A stretch of DNA of 64,000 nt from Dyadobacter sp. GTDB lineage: Bacteria > Bacteroidota > Bacteroidia > Cytophagales > Spirosomataceae. This document shows, in pieces, positions 18,775 to 28,462 of the stretch. The stretch's first letter is position 1, and the number at the start of each line of letters is the position of its first letter. The stretch covers positions 124,001 through 188,000 of the forward strand of contig NZ_JAGIAS010000005.1 of NCBI RefSeq assembly GCF_017744695.1, written 5' to 3'. A program made the translations under genes and the position numbers. Under the pieces are notes generated by a model. That model was not told where the DNA came from. It was given only the letters and a program-made list of their open reading frames with translations, and did no database searches.

Positions 18775-18906
18775 GCTTTCCGGCGGCTTAAAAAAATTTT
18801 ATCAGCATTAAATTTCTGAATCGGCTGTCAGATTTAATGGACGGCATTTGTAGAAAAGGTAAAGAAATTTTGAAGGACTTTTTTCGTTGTCACCGCTTGC
18901 TTGGTC

Positions 18907-18937
18907 TTGAAGTGTAAGGGGTATATGATTATATTTG
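18907..18937 (+). promoter_or_regulatory. Promoter before the TetR gene
   Basis: TTG at 18907-18909, 20-base spacer, TATATTTG at 18930-18937: full Bacteroidota consensus, 42 bases before the ATG at 18980. The TetR gene is therefore transcribed separately from the PPK1 homologue. Confidence 0.7.
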
Positions 18938-18979
18938 AATCACATCATTCTGAATCAATCCTAAAAGACATTTTTAAGC

Positions 18980-19573
18980 ATGGGAATAGTAGAGCGAAGA
19001 GAGCGGCTTAGAATACAGGTACGCTCAGACATCGTGAAGACAGCCAAGGACATAGCCCGCGAGGATGGCTGGACGGCTGTTTCGATTCGCAAAATTGCTG
19101 ATGTAATTGAGTACAGCCCGCCTATTCTCTATGAGTATTTCGAAAGTAAAGACAAACTCCTGGAAGCCATCCGCATGGAAGGTTTCGACTATTTGCAGGC
19201 GGAGTTTGTAAAGATAAAAGGGCATTTCAGCAACCCTCAGAAACAACTGGTAGAGGTCGCGCAGACAATCTGGCATTTCGCGGTCGAAAATCCGGAAGTT
19301 TTCCAGGTGATGTTCAATCTCGAAGGCGCTTATTGCGATTCGAAGAAGGCCTATTCACAGGCGATGAGCATCAAGGATAACCCGGTTTGGGAAATGATCG
19401 CGAGGCTCCGCCCGAAATCGGGAGAGCTTGTTACCAAAACTTACTACGAATGGTGGTGCCTTACCTTCGGGTTTATCAGCATTACCATGACCACCCAGCC
19501 TCGTTACGCATTTCCACAGGCCGAACCTGTGTATATGGAAGGCATCCGGAGGTTCATCCGGAGCATTATGTAA
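18980..19573 (+). CDS. TetR/AcrR family transcriptional regulator
   Basis: A 197-residue repressor-type protein. The N-terminal DNA-binding domain (about residues 15-62) has the TetR helix-turn-helix [38 protein letters not shown] and [10 protein letters not shown]. The C-terminal ligand domain is all-helical and of the kind ending with [19 protein letters not shown], seen in fatty-acid or efflux regulators of this group (WHG-like). The ligand and target are unknown; neither neighbour is an obvious target. Its 3' end overlaps the convergent serine acetyltransferase gene by 8 bases. Confidence 0.92.
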   Translation: MGIVERRERLRIQVRSDIVKTAKDIAREDGWTAVSIRKIADVIEYSPPILYEYFESKDKLLEAIRMEGFDYLQAEFVKIKGHFSNPQKQLVEVAQTIWHFAVENPEVFQVMFNLEGAYCDSKKAYSQAMSIKDNPVWEMIARLRPKSGELVTKTYYEWWCLTFGFISITMTTQPRYAFPQAEPVYMEGIRRFIRSIM

Positions 19574-20399
19574 CGGAAGGCGAAGAATGTTGGCGTATCT
19601 CTATTTTGCTTTGGTGATAAACCAGTGAAAATGGAGGTACGCTTTTCGTTAGCCAGGCATTCCCGCCGATGATCGAGTCATGGCCGATCACGGTTTCTCC
19701 TCCCAGAATTGTCGCATTGGCATATACCACCACATTATCTTCAATCGTCGGGTGCCGCTTGTGTGATGCGAGCGACTTCGAAACGTGCGTCGCGCCGAGC
19801 GTAACGCCCTGATACAATTTTACATTATTGCCGATATGCGTCGTTTCCCCGATCACCACGCCCGTGCCATGGTCGATGAAGAACGAATGGCCGATGGTTG
19901 CGTTGGGGTGAATGTCGATTCCCGTCTGGCTGTGGGCAAACTCGGTGAGCATACGCGGAAGCAGCGGGATACCGGCTTTCGCAAATGAGTGTGCAAAGCG
20001 GTAGGTAGCAATGGCCATAAACCCCGGGTATACCGAAATCACCTCTTCGATGCTTACGGAGGCGGGGTCGTTGTCGGTAATGGATTTGGCGTCAGTGAGA
20101 AGCGACTCGTAAATACCGGGGATTTGTGCAAACACTTCGTCCAATATTTCCTCTGTATCGCGTTCGAGCTGAGGCAGAAGCGGTTGCAGCATGCAGTCCA
20201 GGTCGCGGCGCAAATCGGCATATTTCATGGCAAGATCCTTGGCCGGGCAACTCGGGCAATCCTTGCTGATCGGGAAGAGAAAATTGATCAGGTTCTGGAT
20301 GAATTTCCCCGCATCCTGCCTGGAAGGCAGCTTGTACCGGTATTTTTCGTTCTGCGCGGACAGGCGCTCAAAAAAAAGTGCTTGCTGGGTGGTTGTCAT
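19566..20399 (-). CDS. Serine O-acetyltransferase
   Basis: Acetylates L-serine with acetyl-CoA, the first step of cysteine synthesis. The 277 residues comprise a helical N-terminal domain (1-165) and a left-handed beta-helix of hexapeptide repeats with the catalytic segment [28 protein letters not shown] and [13 protein letters not shown]. It resembles the EpsC-like long SAT found in Bacteroidota rather than E. coli CysE in its N-terminal part, which has two CxxC-like cysteines (DCPSCPAKD). It ends with PSVT, without the standard feedback-sensitive CysE tail, so cysteine control is uncertain. No cysK is adjacent. Confidence 0.92.
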   Translation of the reverse strand: MTTTQQALFFERLSAQNEKYRYKLPSRQDAGKFIQNLINFLFPISKDCPSCPAKDLAMKYADLRRDLDCMLQPLLPQLERDTEEILDEVFAQIPGIYESLLTDAKSITDNDPASVSIEEVISVYPGFMAIATYRFAHSFAKAGIPLLPRMLTEFAHSQTGIDIHPNATIGHSFFIDHGTGVVIGETTHIGNNVKLYQGVTLGATHVSKSLASHKRHPTIEDNVVVYANATILGGETVIGHDSIIGGNAWLTKSVPPFSLVYHQSKIEIRQHSSPSVT

Positions 20400-20595
20400 T
20401 AAAATAGAGGTTAACCGATACCGTTAAACCATTACTGGCATTGCTTTTGAATATCCAACAACGAAATGCACTGAAAAATTTTGAGAGTGGTATCTTCTTT
20501 TTTAAAAAGGCCATTCATCAGTTTTTTCTCCCGATAATATCGTATATTGAAATATCCTGTGAATTTAGGAAATAAGGCAAGATTCTCTACGGCGT

Positions 20596-21507
20596 ATGTT
20601 AAGTTTTAAATTACTTCGTTCGGTCATCCTGTTCCTTTCTTTATCCATTTCACTGAGCTCCTGCTTTTCGCGGTACATTATTTCAGCCAAGGAAGTGCGG
20701 AGGCATTATGCAGATAAGAAGGTCAAGCCGAAGGAAATTTTCATCAAGAACGACACACTTTCACTCTCGCTGGCCAGCATGGGGCCTGATACGCTCCCGA
20801 TGCTGTTGCTCATTCACGGCGCTCCCGGATCGTTGTGGGGATACATGAACCTGATGGACGATGAGGATCTGCAAAAGCATTTCCATATCGTATCGGTCGA
20901 CAGGGTGGGGTATGGTAAATCGCGGCTCAAAAAAAGGCGTTATGTAACGTCGATCGAGACGCAGGCCAATGCATTGCTCCCTGTGTTCTCGCTCAATAAA
21001 AGTGACCAGAAAGTGATTGTGCTGGGCCGGTCCTACGGGGCGCCCATTGCAGCCCGGCTGACTTCCATGGCGCCCGACAAGGTGAAAGAGCTCATCATGG
21101 TATCGCCGGTAATCGATCCGGAAACAGAACGTTTTTTCTGGTTTTCCAAATGGGGAAGAATGAGTTTCGTGCAGCTTTTCCTGCCCAGTGCGTTCAATGC
21201 GGCTACTGCCGAGAAATACAGCCACGCTGCCGAATTGCGCAAAATGCTGCCGGTTTGGGAGCAGCTCAGCGTCCCCACCACAGTGATCCAGGGCGGCAAC
21301 GACTGGATCGCCGATCCGTCGAATATCGATTTTGCCAAAAAACATATCAAGAGCAAACGTGCCCAATATATTTTCCTTTACAATGCGGGCCATATGATTA
21401 CCTTTTCACATGCTGCAATGATCAAGGAAATGCTGCTGAAAAGCAGGCTGTTTCGGGATAAGATCACCGCACTGGAGTCGAAGGGCGACGACATGGGAAA
21501 TGAATAG
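20596..21507 (+). CDS. Lipoprotein alpha/beta hydrolase
   Basis: A 303-residue hydrolase with a lipoprotein signal (hydrophobic stretch then LSSC, residues 19-22), so it is anchored in the cell envelope. The alpha/beta fold is seen in LLIHGAPGSLWGYMNL (oxyanion loop), VDRVGYGKS, the nucleophile elbow GRSYGAP, an acid in VIQGGNDWIADPSN and the catalytic His in YNAGHMITF. The substrate is unknown. It stands alone, with its own terminator at 21532-21565. Confidence 0.88.
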   Translation: MLSFKLLRSVILFLSLSISLSSCFSRYIISAKEVRRHYADKKVKPKEIFIKNDTLSLSLASMGPDTLPMLLLIHGAPGSLWGYMNLMDDEDLQKHFHIVSVDRVGYGKSRLKKRRYVTSIETQANALLPVFSLNKSDQKVIVLGRSYGAPIAARLTSMAPDKVKELIMVSPVIDPETERFFWFSKWGRMSFVQLFLPSAFNAATAEKYSHAAELRKMLPVWEQLSVPTTVIQGGNDWIADPSNIDFAKKHIKSKRAQYIFLYNAGHMITFSHAAMIKEMLLKSRLFRDKITALESKGDDMGNE

Positions 21508-21531
21508 CTGACCAAAGAGGCATTCAAGAAG

Positions 21532-21565
21532 AAAGCGGCAGATCACAGGACCTGCCGCTTTTCTA
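21532..21565 (+). terminator. Rho-independent terminator after the lipoprotein hydrolase
   Basis: Stem aaagcggcag (21532-21541) with ctgccgcttt (21552-21561), 10-base loop, then ttct. It is 25 bases past the stop and lies before a convergent gene. Confidence 0.85.
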
Positions 21566-21668
21566 TTTAATAATTAACCTATGGTAATACGTGAAATTGT
21601 ATTTCACCTAAAACAACTATACTGCATAGGACGACATTGACGCCGGATACCATTACAGGCAGGCGACA

Positions 21669-22775
21669 TTATCTTAATACTTTCTGGGTCGCGGAGTCTT
21701 TCGCGTTGCTTGCGCGGATCAGGTAGACGCCACGCGCAAGGCTTCGCATATCAAATACTTCTTGTACGGCAATTTCCGGTGCCTTGCTTGCAATTTCTGT
21801 CAGAACGCGGCCATTCATATCGATGAGTTGCAGACGGATAATGTCCCGCTGTTTGCTGTACGCTTTCACGGTCACGAAATTCTCGGTAGGCACGGGATAT
21901 GCCTGAATGGCCATGGAAACCTCCGGGGAAGAAACAACCGGCGTGGAGGTGATTACACCACCATACTCCGAGGATTCGTAAGGAGGAACTTCAACTGTCT
22001 CTCCCGGCCTGTCGATCACGGTTACCATTCCTTCCCGATAACTTTCAGAGATTTTAATGCCGTCGCGCAATTCGGTAACTACCATTGCAAAAAGGTAATT
22101 GCCTGCCACTTCGGGCGCAGTCCAGACCAGCTTTTTCTGCGTAGCATCTACTTTGAATGTTCCGGTGGCACTAATCTCATTCGGGAATTTATAACTGTGA
22201 TCCAACATCCGCACACCGCAGGTTCCGGGAGATGGCCTGCTCAGGCGCACCACTTTGACAATCATGCTGTCATTGTCGGCTATGGTTGGTTTGAGATCAA
22301 TGGAGAAAACCTGGCGGACGCCTGCTTCGAAGTTGAGATAAGGTAATACCGGCGTGGAATTCTGCTGCTGAGTGTCAATGACGGTCCATATGAATTGGGT
22401 GGTTCCTAATGCGTCGGGTAGATTTGTAATATTAGGACCGCGATGCTCATTCGCGACGGATATCTGATAAATGCCGGCACTTCTAAACGTATAATTAGTC
22501 TCATACTTATGAACAGTCGCACTTCCAGGCAATACTTCGGGGTCAATAGCCACACGCGGTACGTCGATAACATTGCCGTCCCCCATGCATACTTGAATGT
22601 TACTCATTGATTCTGCCGGGCCGCCGCTGTTAGGATCGAGATACATCCTTACTCCAATTTTATAAGTCTGTCCCGAGATATAGGTCACCATAATTTCCCC
22701 GCCTTTCAGGTGGGTGGCTTCTGCAAACGTCGCCGAAAGCAGGACCAGTAAGAGAATGCGGTAAACTGATTCCAT
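21669..22775 (-). CDS. Exported protein with type IX secretion sorting domain
   Basis: A 368-residue protein with a Sec signal peptide (residues 1-20, ending near ATFAEA) and a C-terminal T9SS type A sorting domain: AIQAYPVPTENFVTV, LQLIDMNGRVLTE, DMRSLARGVYLIRAS, QKVLR. It is thus predicted to cross the outer membrane by the gliding/Por machinery and be released or attached to the surface. The body begins THLKGGEIMVTYISGQTYKIGVRMYLD, a start also seen in large Bacteroidota surface proteins with PKD-like domains, but no enzymatic motif is seen. The function is unknown. It lies 90 bases downstream of the isoaspartyl peptidase gene on the same strand. Confidence 0.85.
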   Translation of the reverse strand: MESVYRILLLVLLSATFAEATHLKGGEIMVTYISGQTYKIGVRMYLDPNSGGPAESMSNIQVCMGDGNVIDVPRVAIDPEVLPGSATVHKYETNYTFRSAGIYQISVANEHRGPNITNLPDALGTTQFIWTVIDTQQQNSTPVLPYLNFEAGVRQVFSIDLKPTIADNDSMIVKVVRLSRPSPGTCGVRMLDHSYKFPNEISATGTFKVDATQKKLVWTAPEVAGNYLFAMVVTELRDGIKISESYREGMVTVIDRPGETVEVPPYESSEYGGVITSTPVVSSPEVSMAIQAYPVPTENFVTVKAYSKQRDIIRLQLIDMNGRVLTEIASKAPEIAVQEVFDMRSLARGVYLIRASNAKDSATQKVLR

Positions 22776-22865
22776 ATATAGAGGAAAAGAAGCCGTGAGG
22801 TTACAAAGTATATGTTCAAAACGTGTGGAACGCTCGTTTTTGTATGGCTTCTTTAAAACAAACTG

Positions 22866-23957
22866 TTAGTCCTTATAAATCAATATTTCACGTTTTCCAT
22901 CGCTTTTGATATAGCCCCGGTACATTCCCTCGCTGTTGAACGGCATCGCAACGTTGCCGTTCCGGTCTACCGCTATCACGCCGCCTTCGCCGCCCCTTTC
23001 GACGAGTTTTTTCATCACCACTTCGTTCGCAGCATCGGCCAGGGACATTCCTTTGTATTCCATCAAAGCCGAAATATCGTGGGCTACGACGGAACGAATG
23101 AAGTACTCGCCATGGCCCGTTGCCGAAACTGCGCAGGTCGCATTATTGGCGTAAGTCCCCGCGCCGATAATGGGCGCATCACCAATGCGGCCATACCGCT
23201 TGTTGGTCATTCCGCCGGTAGAGGTTCCTGCCGCGAGGTTACCGTATTTGTCCAACGCCACACAGCCTACCGTGCCAAACTTCTTACCCTCTGTAAAAAT
23301 CAGGTCTTCAACGGATTTGAAACCCGTCTTCGGTGCAGTTTTAACTTTTCCTTCTTCCCTTTTCTCCTTTCCTCCATTCTCCTCCTTCGCATTATGATCC
23401 AGCTCGGTTTTTTCCTGTGCTTTCGCGCGCTCCAGTGCTTTATACCGGGCTTCGGTGTAGAAGTACGACGGGTCGACGATTTCCAGCCCTTTCTCTTTGG
23501 CAAACTGCTCGGCACCCCTGCCGGCCATCATCACATGAACCGATTGATCCATCACTGCGATGGCCGCTGAAATAGGATTCTTAATGGTTGTAACACCTGC
23601 TACTGCACCTGCTTTCAGTGTTTTTCCTTCCATGATCGCTGCATCCAGTTCATTTTTGCCTTCGTTGGTAAATACGGCTCCCTTACCTGCATTGAACAGC
23701 GGAGAATCCTCCATGACGTGAATAGCGGCTTCGACGGCCTGCACGCTGGTGCCGCCTTTTTTGAGGACCTCATAACCTTTTTGTAATGCCAGGTCAAGTC
23801 CTTCGCGGTAAGCTTTTTCGCGTTCGGGGCTCATGTTTGCGCGCGTAATGGTGCCCGCGCCCCCGTGTATGACGAGCGTAATCTTGTCGGAGAAGTCTTG
23901 TGCGAATGCCGACACGCCGCACAGCGCCATCAGCAGGGTAAAGGAAAGCTTTTTCAT
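22866..23957 (-). CDS. Isoaspartyl peptidase/L-asparaginase (Ntn hydrolase), exported
   Basis: A 363-residue type III (plant-type) asparaginase that would remove iso-aspartyl residues from peptides or hydrolyse asparagine. It has a Sec signal peptide (MKKLSFTLLMALCGVSAFAQ) and the family opening KITLVIHGGAGTI. The autocatalytic cleavage site and nucleophile Thr are in KFGTVGCVALDKYGN, followed by AAGTSTGGMTNKRYGRIGDAPIIGAGTYA. Just before the cleavage site is a charged low-complexity insert (about residues 187-210, rich in E, K and G). That linker is normally removed or disordered after maturation. Confidence 0.94.
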   Translation of the reverse strand: MKKLSFTLLMALCGVSAFAQDFSDKITLVIHGGAGTITRANMSPEREKAYREGLDLALQKGYEVLKKGGTSVQAVEAAIHVMEDSPLFNAGKGAVFTNEGKNELDAAIMEGKTLKAGAVAGVTTIKNPISAAIAVMDQSVHVMMAGRGAEQFAKEKGLEIVDPSYFYTEARYKALERAKAQEKTELDHNAKEENGGKEKREEGKVKTAPKTGFKSVEDLIFTEGKKFGTVGCVALDKYGNLAAGTSTGGMTNKRYGRIGDAPIIGAGTYANNATCAVSATGHGEYFIRSVVAHDISALMEYKGMSLADAANEVVMKKLVERGGEGGVIAVDRNGNVAMPFNSEGMYRGYIKSDGKREILIYKD

Positions 23958-24136
23958 GAAACCGTAATTTGAGTGATGATTTCAAATCTAGCAACTAAAA
24001 TCCTATATCCCTATCAGACTGATAATGGGTAGAGTAGGTTCTGGAAGCTTGAAAAGCGCGTTTTTTTAACAGTAGAGCATATTCCGGTGCTACTTTTGGT
24101 AGTTCTGATTAAAATTTATTTAAAAACCGAAAACTG

Positions 24137-25999
24137 ATGAAAAAAGTAGTGCTTAGCCTGGGAGTTCTTCTGGGCAGCCTCTATGGTCCGGCCCATGCGC
24201 AGCAAGCTGCCGAATGGAAGTATGTGCAAGGCAAGATCGTGACGCCATGGGCGGAAAAAGTGGTTGCGGCAAATCCGCTCCCGGAATATCCCCGTCCGCA
24301 AATGGTGCGCCCAAACTGGCAGAATATCAACGGCTTGTGGAACTACGCCATCGTTCCCCAAAGTGCAGGCGACACCAAACCTTCTACTTTCGATGGCAAG
24401 ATATTAGTCCCGTTTGCGGTGGAATCCGCATTGTCGGGTGTGGGCAAAACGGTAGGTAAGGACAGCATTCTCTGGTACCAGCGCTTAATCGATTTTGCAC
24501 CGAAATTGAAGGACCAGCGTGTGCTGATCCATTTTGGGGCTGTGGACTGGAAAGCCGAAGTTTTCGTGAATGGTAAACCAGCGGGAAGCCATCAGGGCGG
24601 CTACGACCCGTTCAGCTTCGATATTACCGACCTGCTTGTGAAGAAAAAACAACAGGAAATCGTCGTTAAAGTGTGGGACCCGAGCAGCGACGGCCCTCAG
24701 CCGCGCGGCAAGCAGATCAAGAACCCGCATGGGATCTGGTATACCCCGGTGACCGGTATCTGGCAGACTGTTTGGCTTGAAACGGTTGCGACCAGCCATA
24801 TTGCCAAGGTTACCCCGGTAGCTGATATTGATAAACAAACACTTACCGTAAATGCGGAGGTAGCAAGCGCTGCGGCGACCGACAAGGTGAAAATCGCGGT
24901 CTGGGACGGTGTGAACAGAGTTGCAGAACAAGAAGTAGCGCCTAACCAGCCGGCTACGCTGCATATCAGCGACGCGAAACTCTGGTCGCCCGATTCGCCT
25001 AACCTTTACAACCTGACCGTGACGCTTACCCGCAACGGAAAGGTGGTAGATGAGGTGAAAAGCTACGCAGCTATGCGTAAAATCGGTGTGCAGGTGGATG
25101 AGAACGGCATCCAGCGCATGACTTTGAATAATAAGTTCCTGTTCCAGTATGGCCCGCTCGACCAGGGCTGGTGGCCAGACGGCCTTTACACGGCGCCTAC
25201 CGATGAGGCGTTGAAGTTTGACATTGTCAAGACCAAGGAAATGGGCTTCAACATGATCCGGAAGCACGTGAAAGTAGAACCTGCGAGATGGTACCGCTAT
25301 TGCGATGAATTGGGTATGCTCGTTTGGCAGGATATGCCGAGCGGCGATCTTGGCAACAACTGGGAAATGCGTCCGGGTATTACCGGAAATGAAACGGACA
25401 AAAAGCGTACGCCGGAGTCTGAAAACATTTACAAGACCGAATGGAAGGCGATCATGGACGCCAACCGTTTCTTCCCGTCGATCGTGGTTTGGGTGCCATT
25501 CAATGAGGCTTGGGGGCAGTTTAAAACCGCCGAAATTACCAACTGGACAATGCAGTACGACCCCTCACGCCTGGTGAACAGCGCCAGTGGCGGTAACTTC
25601 GAGCCGGTGGGCCACATTATCGATTTGCACAACTACCCTGCGCCGGTTATGCCGCGTCCTGATTTGTTCGGGCAGAAGCAGATCATTGTTCTGGGAGAGT
25701 TTGGAGGATTGGGTTTGCCGGTCGACCAGCACGTTTGGCAACAGAAAGATAACTGGGGTTATCAAAGTTTCAAAAATCAGGAGGAGCTCTACAACCGCTA
25801 TGAAACATTTATCAACCGTTTCGAGCCGTTGATCAAAAAGGGACTTTCAGCGGCGGTTTACACTCAGACGACAGATGTGGAGGTGGAAACCAACGGATTG
25901 ATGACCTACGACCGGAAGGTGATCAAATTCCCTGAGACGAAATTGAAACAGATCCATTCGAAGCTTTACGATCCTTCGTTTGTGAAGTTGAAACCGTAA
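24137..25999 (+). CDS. Glycoside hydrolase family 2 protein (beta-galactosidase-like), exported
   Basis: A 620-residue enzyme with a signal peptide (MKKVVLSLGVLLGSLYGPAHAQQ). The domains are a sugar-binding jelly roll (about 50-210; PRPQMVRPNWQNINGLWNYAI, LIHFGAVDWKAEVFVNGK), an immunoglobulin-like domain (210-305) and a TIM barrel (305-610). The general acid/base glutamate sits in VVWVPFNEAWGQF and the likely nucleophile in IIVLGEFGGLGLP. It would act on beta-linked oligosaccharides in the periplasm; the exact sugar is unknown. It is shorter than LacZ, as in other Bacteroidota GH2 members. No SusCD pair is near. A strong terminator follows. Confidence 0.93.
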   Translation: MKKVVLSLGVLLGSLYGPAHAQQAAEWKYVQGKIVTPWAEKVVAANPLPEYPRPQMVRPNWQNINGLWNYAIVPQSAGDTKPSTFDGKILVPFAVESALSGVGKTVGKDSILWYQRLIDFAPKLKDQRVLIHFGAVDWKAEVFVNGKPAGSHQGGYDPFSFDITDLLVKKKQQEIVVKVWDPSSDGPQPRGKQIKNPHGIWYTPVTGIWQTVWLETVATSHIAKVTPVADIDKQTLTVNAEVASAAATDKVKIAVWDGVNRVAEQEVAPNQPATLHISDAKLWSPDSPNLYNLTVTLTRNGKVVDEVKSYAAMRKIGVQVDENGIQRMTLNNKFLFQYGPLDQGWWPDGLYTAPTDEALKFDIVKTKEMGFNMIRKHVKVEPARWYRYCDELGMLVWQDMPSGDLGNNWEMRPGITGNETDKKRTPESENIYKTEWKAIMDANRFFPSIVVWVPFNEAWGQFKTAEITNWTMQYDPSRLVNSASGGNFEPVGHIIDLHNYPAPVMPRPDLFGQKQIIVLGEFGGLGLPVDQHVWQQKDNWGYQSFKNQEELYNRYETFINRFEPLIKKGLSAAVYTQTTDVEVETNGLMTYDRKVIKFPETKLKQIHSKLYDPSFVKLKP

Positions 26000-26019
26000 G
26001 TCAGGTAATGCATTACACG

Positions 26020-26048
26020 AAATAGCCCGGATCGTTCCGGGCTATTTT
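26020..26048 (+). terminator. Rho-independent terminator after the GH2 gene
   Basis: Perfect 12-bp stem (aaatagcccgga, 26020-26031; tccgggctattt, 26036-26047) with a 4-base loop, ending in a T run. It lies between the convergent GH2 and malic enzyme genes and may also stop the opposite strand, though less well. Confidence 0.88.
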
Positions 26049-26073
26049 CATAAAAACGTTATGACGAAAGAAG

Positions 26074-28347
26074 TTACTTCCCTTTCATCTGCGCTTCCAC
26101 GACGGCAATCGCCACCATATTCACGATCTCCCGCACCGAGCTACCCAATTGCAGTACGTGTACCGGCTTTTTGAGGCCCAGCAGGATTGGTCCGATCGTT
26201 TCGAGCTCGGCAGCTTCTTTGAGCAGGTTGTAAGCAATGTTACTGGCTGAAAGGTTGGGGAAAATCAATGTATTCGCACCGCCGTCGACCAGGTCGCTGA
26301 ACGGGTGGTTTTCCTTCAACAATGTGGTGTTAAACGCAAGGTGTGCTTGTAGCTCACCTTCCACGATCATCGACGGATTGCGTTTTTTCAGGATCGCGGT
26401 CGCGTCGCGCATTTTTTCGGCGTCGGCACCTTTGGCGCTGCCGTAGTTGGCGTAGGTCACCAATGCAATGCGTGGCTGAATGTTGAAACGCTCCACGGCC
26501 TTTGCGGTCAACTCGGTAATTTCTACGATATCATCGACGGTAGGGTCGAGGTTGACGGTCGTATCGGAGAAGAACAACGGGCCTTTGGGTGTGAGCAAAA
26601 TGTACATACCCGCCACCTTGTTGACGCCTTCCTGCTTACCGATTACTTGCAGCGCAGGGCGGATCGTGTCGGGGTAAGTTCTGGTCAGACCGGAAATAAA
26701 TGCATCCGCTTCGCCATTTTCGACCATCATCGAGCCGAAATAGCTTTTGAAATACATCGTACGACGCGCCTCGATTGGCGTGAGGCCTTTTCTCTGGCGT
26801 TTTTCGAACAATTTGGCCGCATATTTCTCGATCATCGGATCGCTTTCCGCTGCACGCGGGTCGATGATCGACACGTCGGCCAGGTCGAGCTTGCTTTCGC
26901 GGATCAAATGCTGGATAGTCTCCTTATTGCCGAGCAGGATTGGCGTTGCGATACCTTCGTCGCGCACCTGCTGGGCCGCACGCAATACCTGGATGTTCTC
27001 AGCGTCTGCAAAAACGACCTTTTTAGGGGCAAGTTTTGCTTTGTTGAGGATCACACGCGAAATCTGCTCATTGCGTCCCAAACGGCTCGAAAGCTCCTGT
27101 TCGTAAGCATCCCAGTCGGTAATGACCTTGCGGGCTACGCCGGTTTCAATGGCTGCTTTCGCCACAGCGGGTGCTACCGTCGTGAGCAGGCGGGGATCTA
27201 CCGGTTTTGGGATAATATAATTTTTGCCAAAAACGATATTCGTCTCATTGTAGGCGAGATTCACGATATCAGGCACCGGTTTTTTGGCAAGATCGGCCAA
27301 CGCGTGAACCGCTGCGAGCTTCATTTCCTCGTTGATTTCCGTCGCGCGTACGTCGAGCGCACCCCTGAATATGTACGGGAAACCGAGCACGTTGTTCACC
27401 TGGTTGGGATAATCGGAGCGGCCGGTAGCCATGATCACGTCTTCGCGCGCTTCTACGGCATCCGGATAGGGGATTTCAGGGTTAGGGTTCGCCATCGCGA
27501 GCACGATCGGGTCTTTGGCCATGGACTTTACCATTTCCTTGGAAACGATATTGGCAGTCGAAAGTCCGAGGAAAAGGTCGGCGCCTACCATGGCTTCTTC
27601 CAGCGATCCGTAAGCTTTATCGGTTGCGAATTGCTTTTTCATATCGCTCAGATCCGTGCGGCCATTGTGAATGTGGCCCTTGGTATCGAACATCGCGATG
27701 TTCTTCGGACTGGCGCCCAGCGCAAGGTAAAGCTTCGTACACGACACCGCGGATGCGCCCGCACCGGACACGACCACGCGAATGTCTTCAATCTTTTTAT
27801 CGACGAGCACCAATGCATTCAGCATGGCCGCGGCGCTGATGATGGCCGTTCCATGCTGGTCGTCGTGCATGACAGGGATATTGAGCTCCTTTTTGAGGCG
27901 TGCTTCAATTTCAAAGCATTCGGGAGCCTTGATGTCTTCGAGGTTGACGCCCCCAAAGGTTGGTTCGAGAATTTTGACAGTCCTGACAAACTCATCCACA
28001 TCTTTGGTGTTGAGTTCTATGTCAAAAACATCGATATCCGCATATATTTTGAAGAGAAGGCCTTTCCCTTCCATCACAGGTTTGGAAGCTTCAGGGCCGA
28101 TATCACCGAGCCCAAGCACAGCTGTACCGTTACTGATAACGGCCACCAGGTTGCCCTTGGCAGTGTATTGATAAGCATTTTCTACATTATCCGCGATTTC
28201 CAGACAGGGCTCTGCCACGCCGGGCGAATAGGCAAGCGAAAGGTCGCGTTGGGTACTCGTTTCTTTGGTGGGGATAACCTGTATTTTTCCTGGTCTACCC
28301 TTGGAATGGTAGTATAGCGCGTCTTCTTTTCTAATCTTTTTGTTCAT
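26074..28347 (-). CDS. maeB: NADP-dependent malic enzyme with phosphotransacetylase-like domain
   Basis: Oxidatively decarboxylates malate to pyruvate, making NADPH, in the cytosol. The 757-residue protein has the MaeB layout: a malic domain (residues 1-160; RDLSLAYSPGVAEPCLEI), an NAD(P)-binding domain (165-410; VVVSGAGASAVSC, AMANPNPEIPYPDAVEAREDVIMATGRSDYPNQVNN) and a C-terminal phosphotransacetylase-like domain (430-750), which in MaeB is regulatory and not catalytic. An in-frame start 11 codons upstream exists, but MNKKIRKEDALYYHSKGRPGKI is the conserved N-terminus. It is 115 bases upstream of the polysaccharide run on the same strand. Confidence 0.96.
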   Translation of the reverse strand: MNKKIRKEDALYYHSKGRPGKIQVIPTKETSTQRDLSLAYSPGVAEPCLEIADNVENAYQYTAKGNLVAVISNGTAVLGLGDIGPEASKPVMEGKGLLFKIYADIDVFDIELNTKDVDEFVRTVKILEPTFGGVNLEDIKAPECFEIEARLKKELNIPVMHDDQHGTAIISAAAMLNALVLVDKKIEDIRVVVSGAGASAVSCTKLYLALGASPKNIAMFDTKGHIHNGRTDLSDMKKQFATDKAYGSLEEAMVGADLFLGLSTANIVSKEMVKSMAKDPIVLAMANPNPEIPYPDAVEAREDVIMATGRSDYPNQVNNVLGFPYIFRGALDVRATEINEEMKLAAVHALADLAKKPVPDIVNLAYNETNIVFGKNYIIPKPVDPRLLTTVAPAVAKAAIETGVARKVITDWDAYEQELSSRLGRNEQISRVILNKAKLAPKKVVFADAENIQVLRAAQQVRDEGIATPILLGNKETIQHLIRESKLDLADVSIIDPRAAESDPMIEKYAAKLFEKRQRKGLTPIEARRTMYFKSYFGSMMVENGEADAFISGLTRTYPDTIRPALQVIGKQEGVNKVAGMYILLTPKGPLFFSDTTVNLDPTVDDIVEITELTAKAVERFNIQPRIALVTYANYGSAKGADAEKMRDATAILKKRNPSMIVEGELQAHLAFNTTLLKENHPFSDLVDGGANTLIFPNLSASNIAYNLLKEAAELETIGPILLGLKKPVHVLQLGSSVREIVNMVAIAVVEAQMKGK

Positions 28348-28462
28348 ACCTAAGTTGACGATGTTTCGTGCAAGGTACAAACAATCGGTTCACCGCAATG
28401 AATTCTCAGAAGGTATTCGCGAGAATTTCATTACGGTTTTTTGAGACGCCCGGTTACATTAT

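Noticed and set aside
26647-28317. A 556-codon open frame on the plus strand
   Set aside because: It lies wholly antisense to the malic enzyme gene, whose reading frame carries strong conserved motifs. It is a shadow of codon bias in a GC-rich gene and its translation shows no family features.
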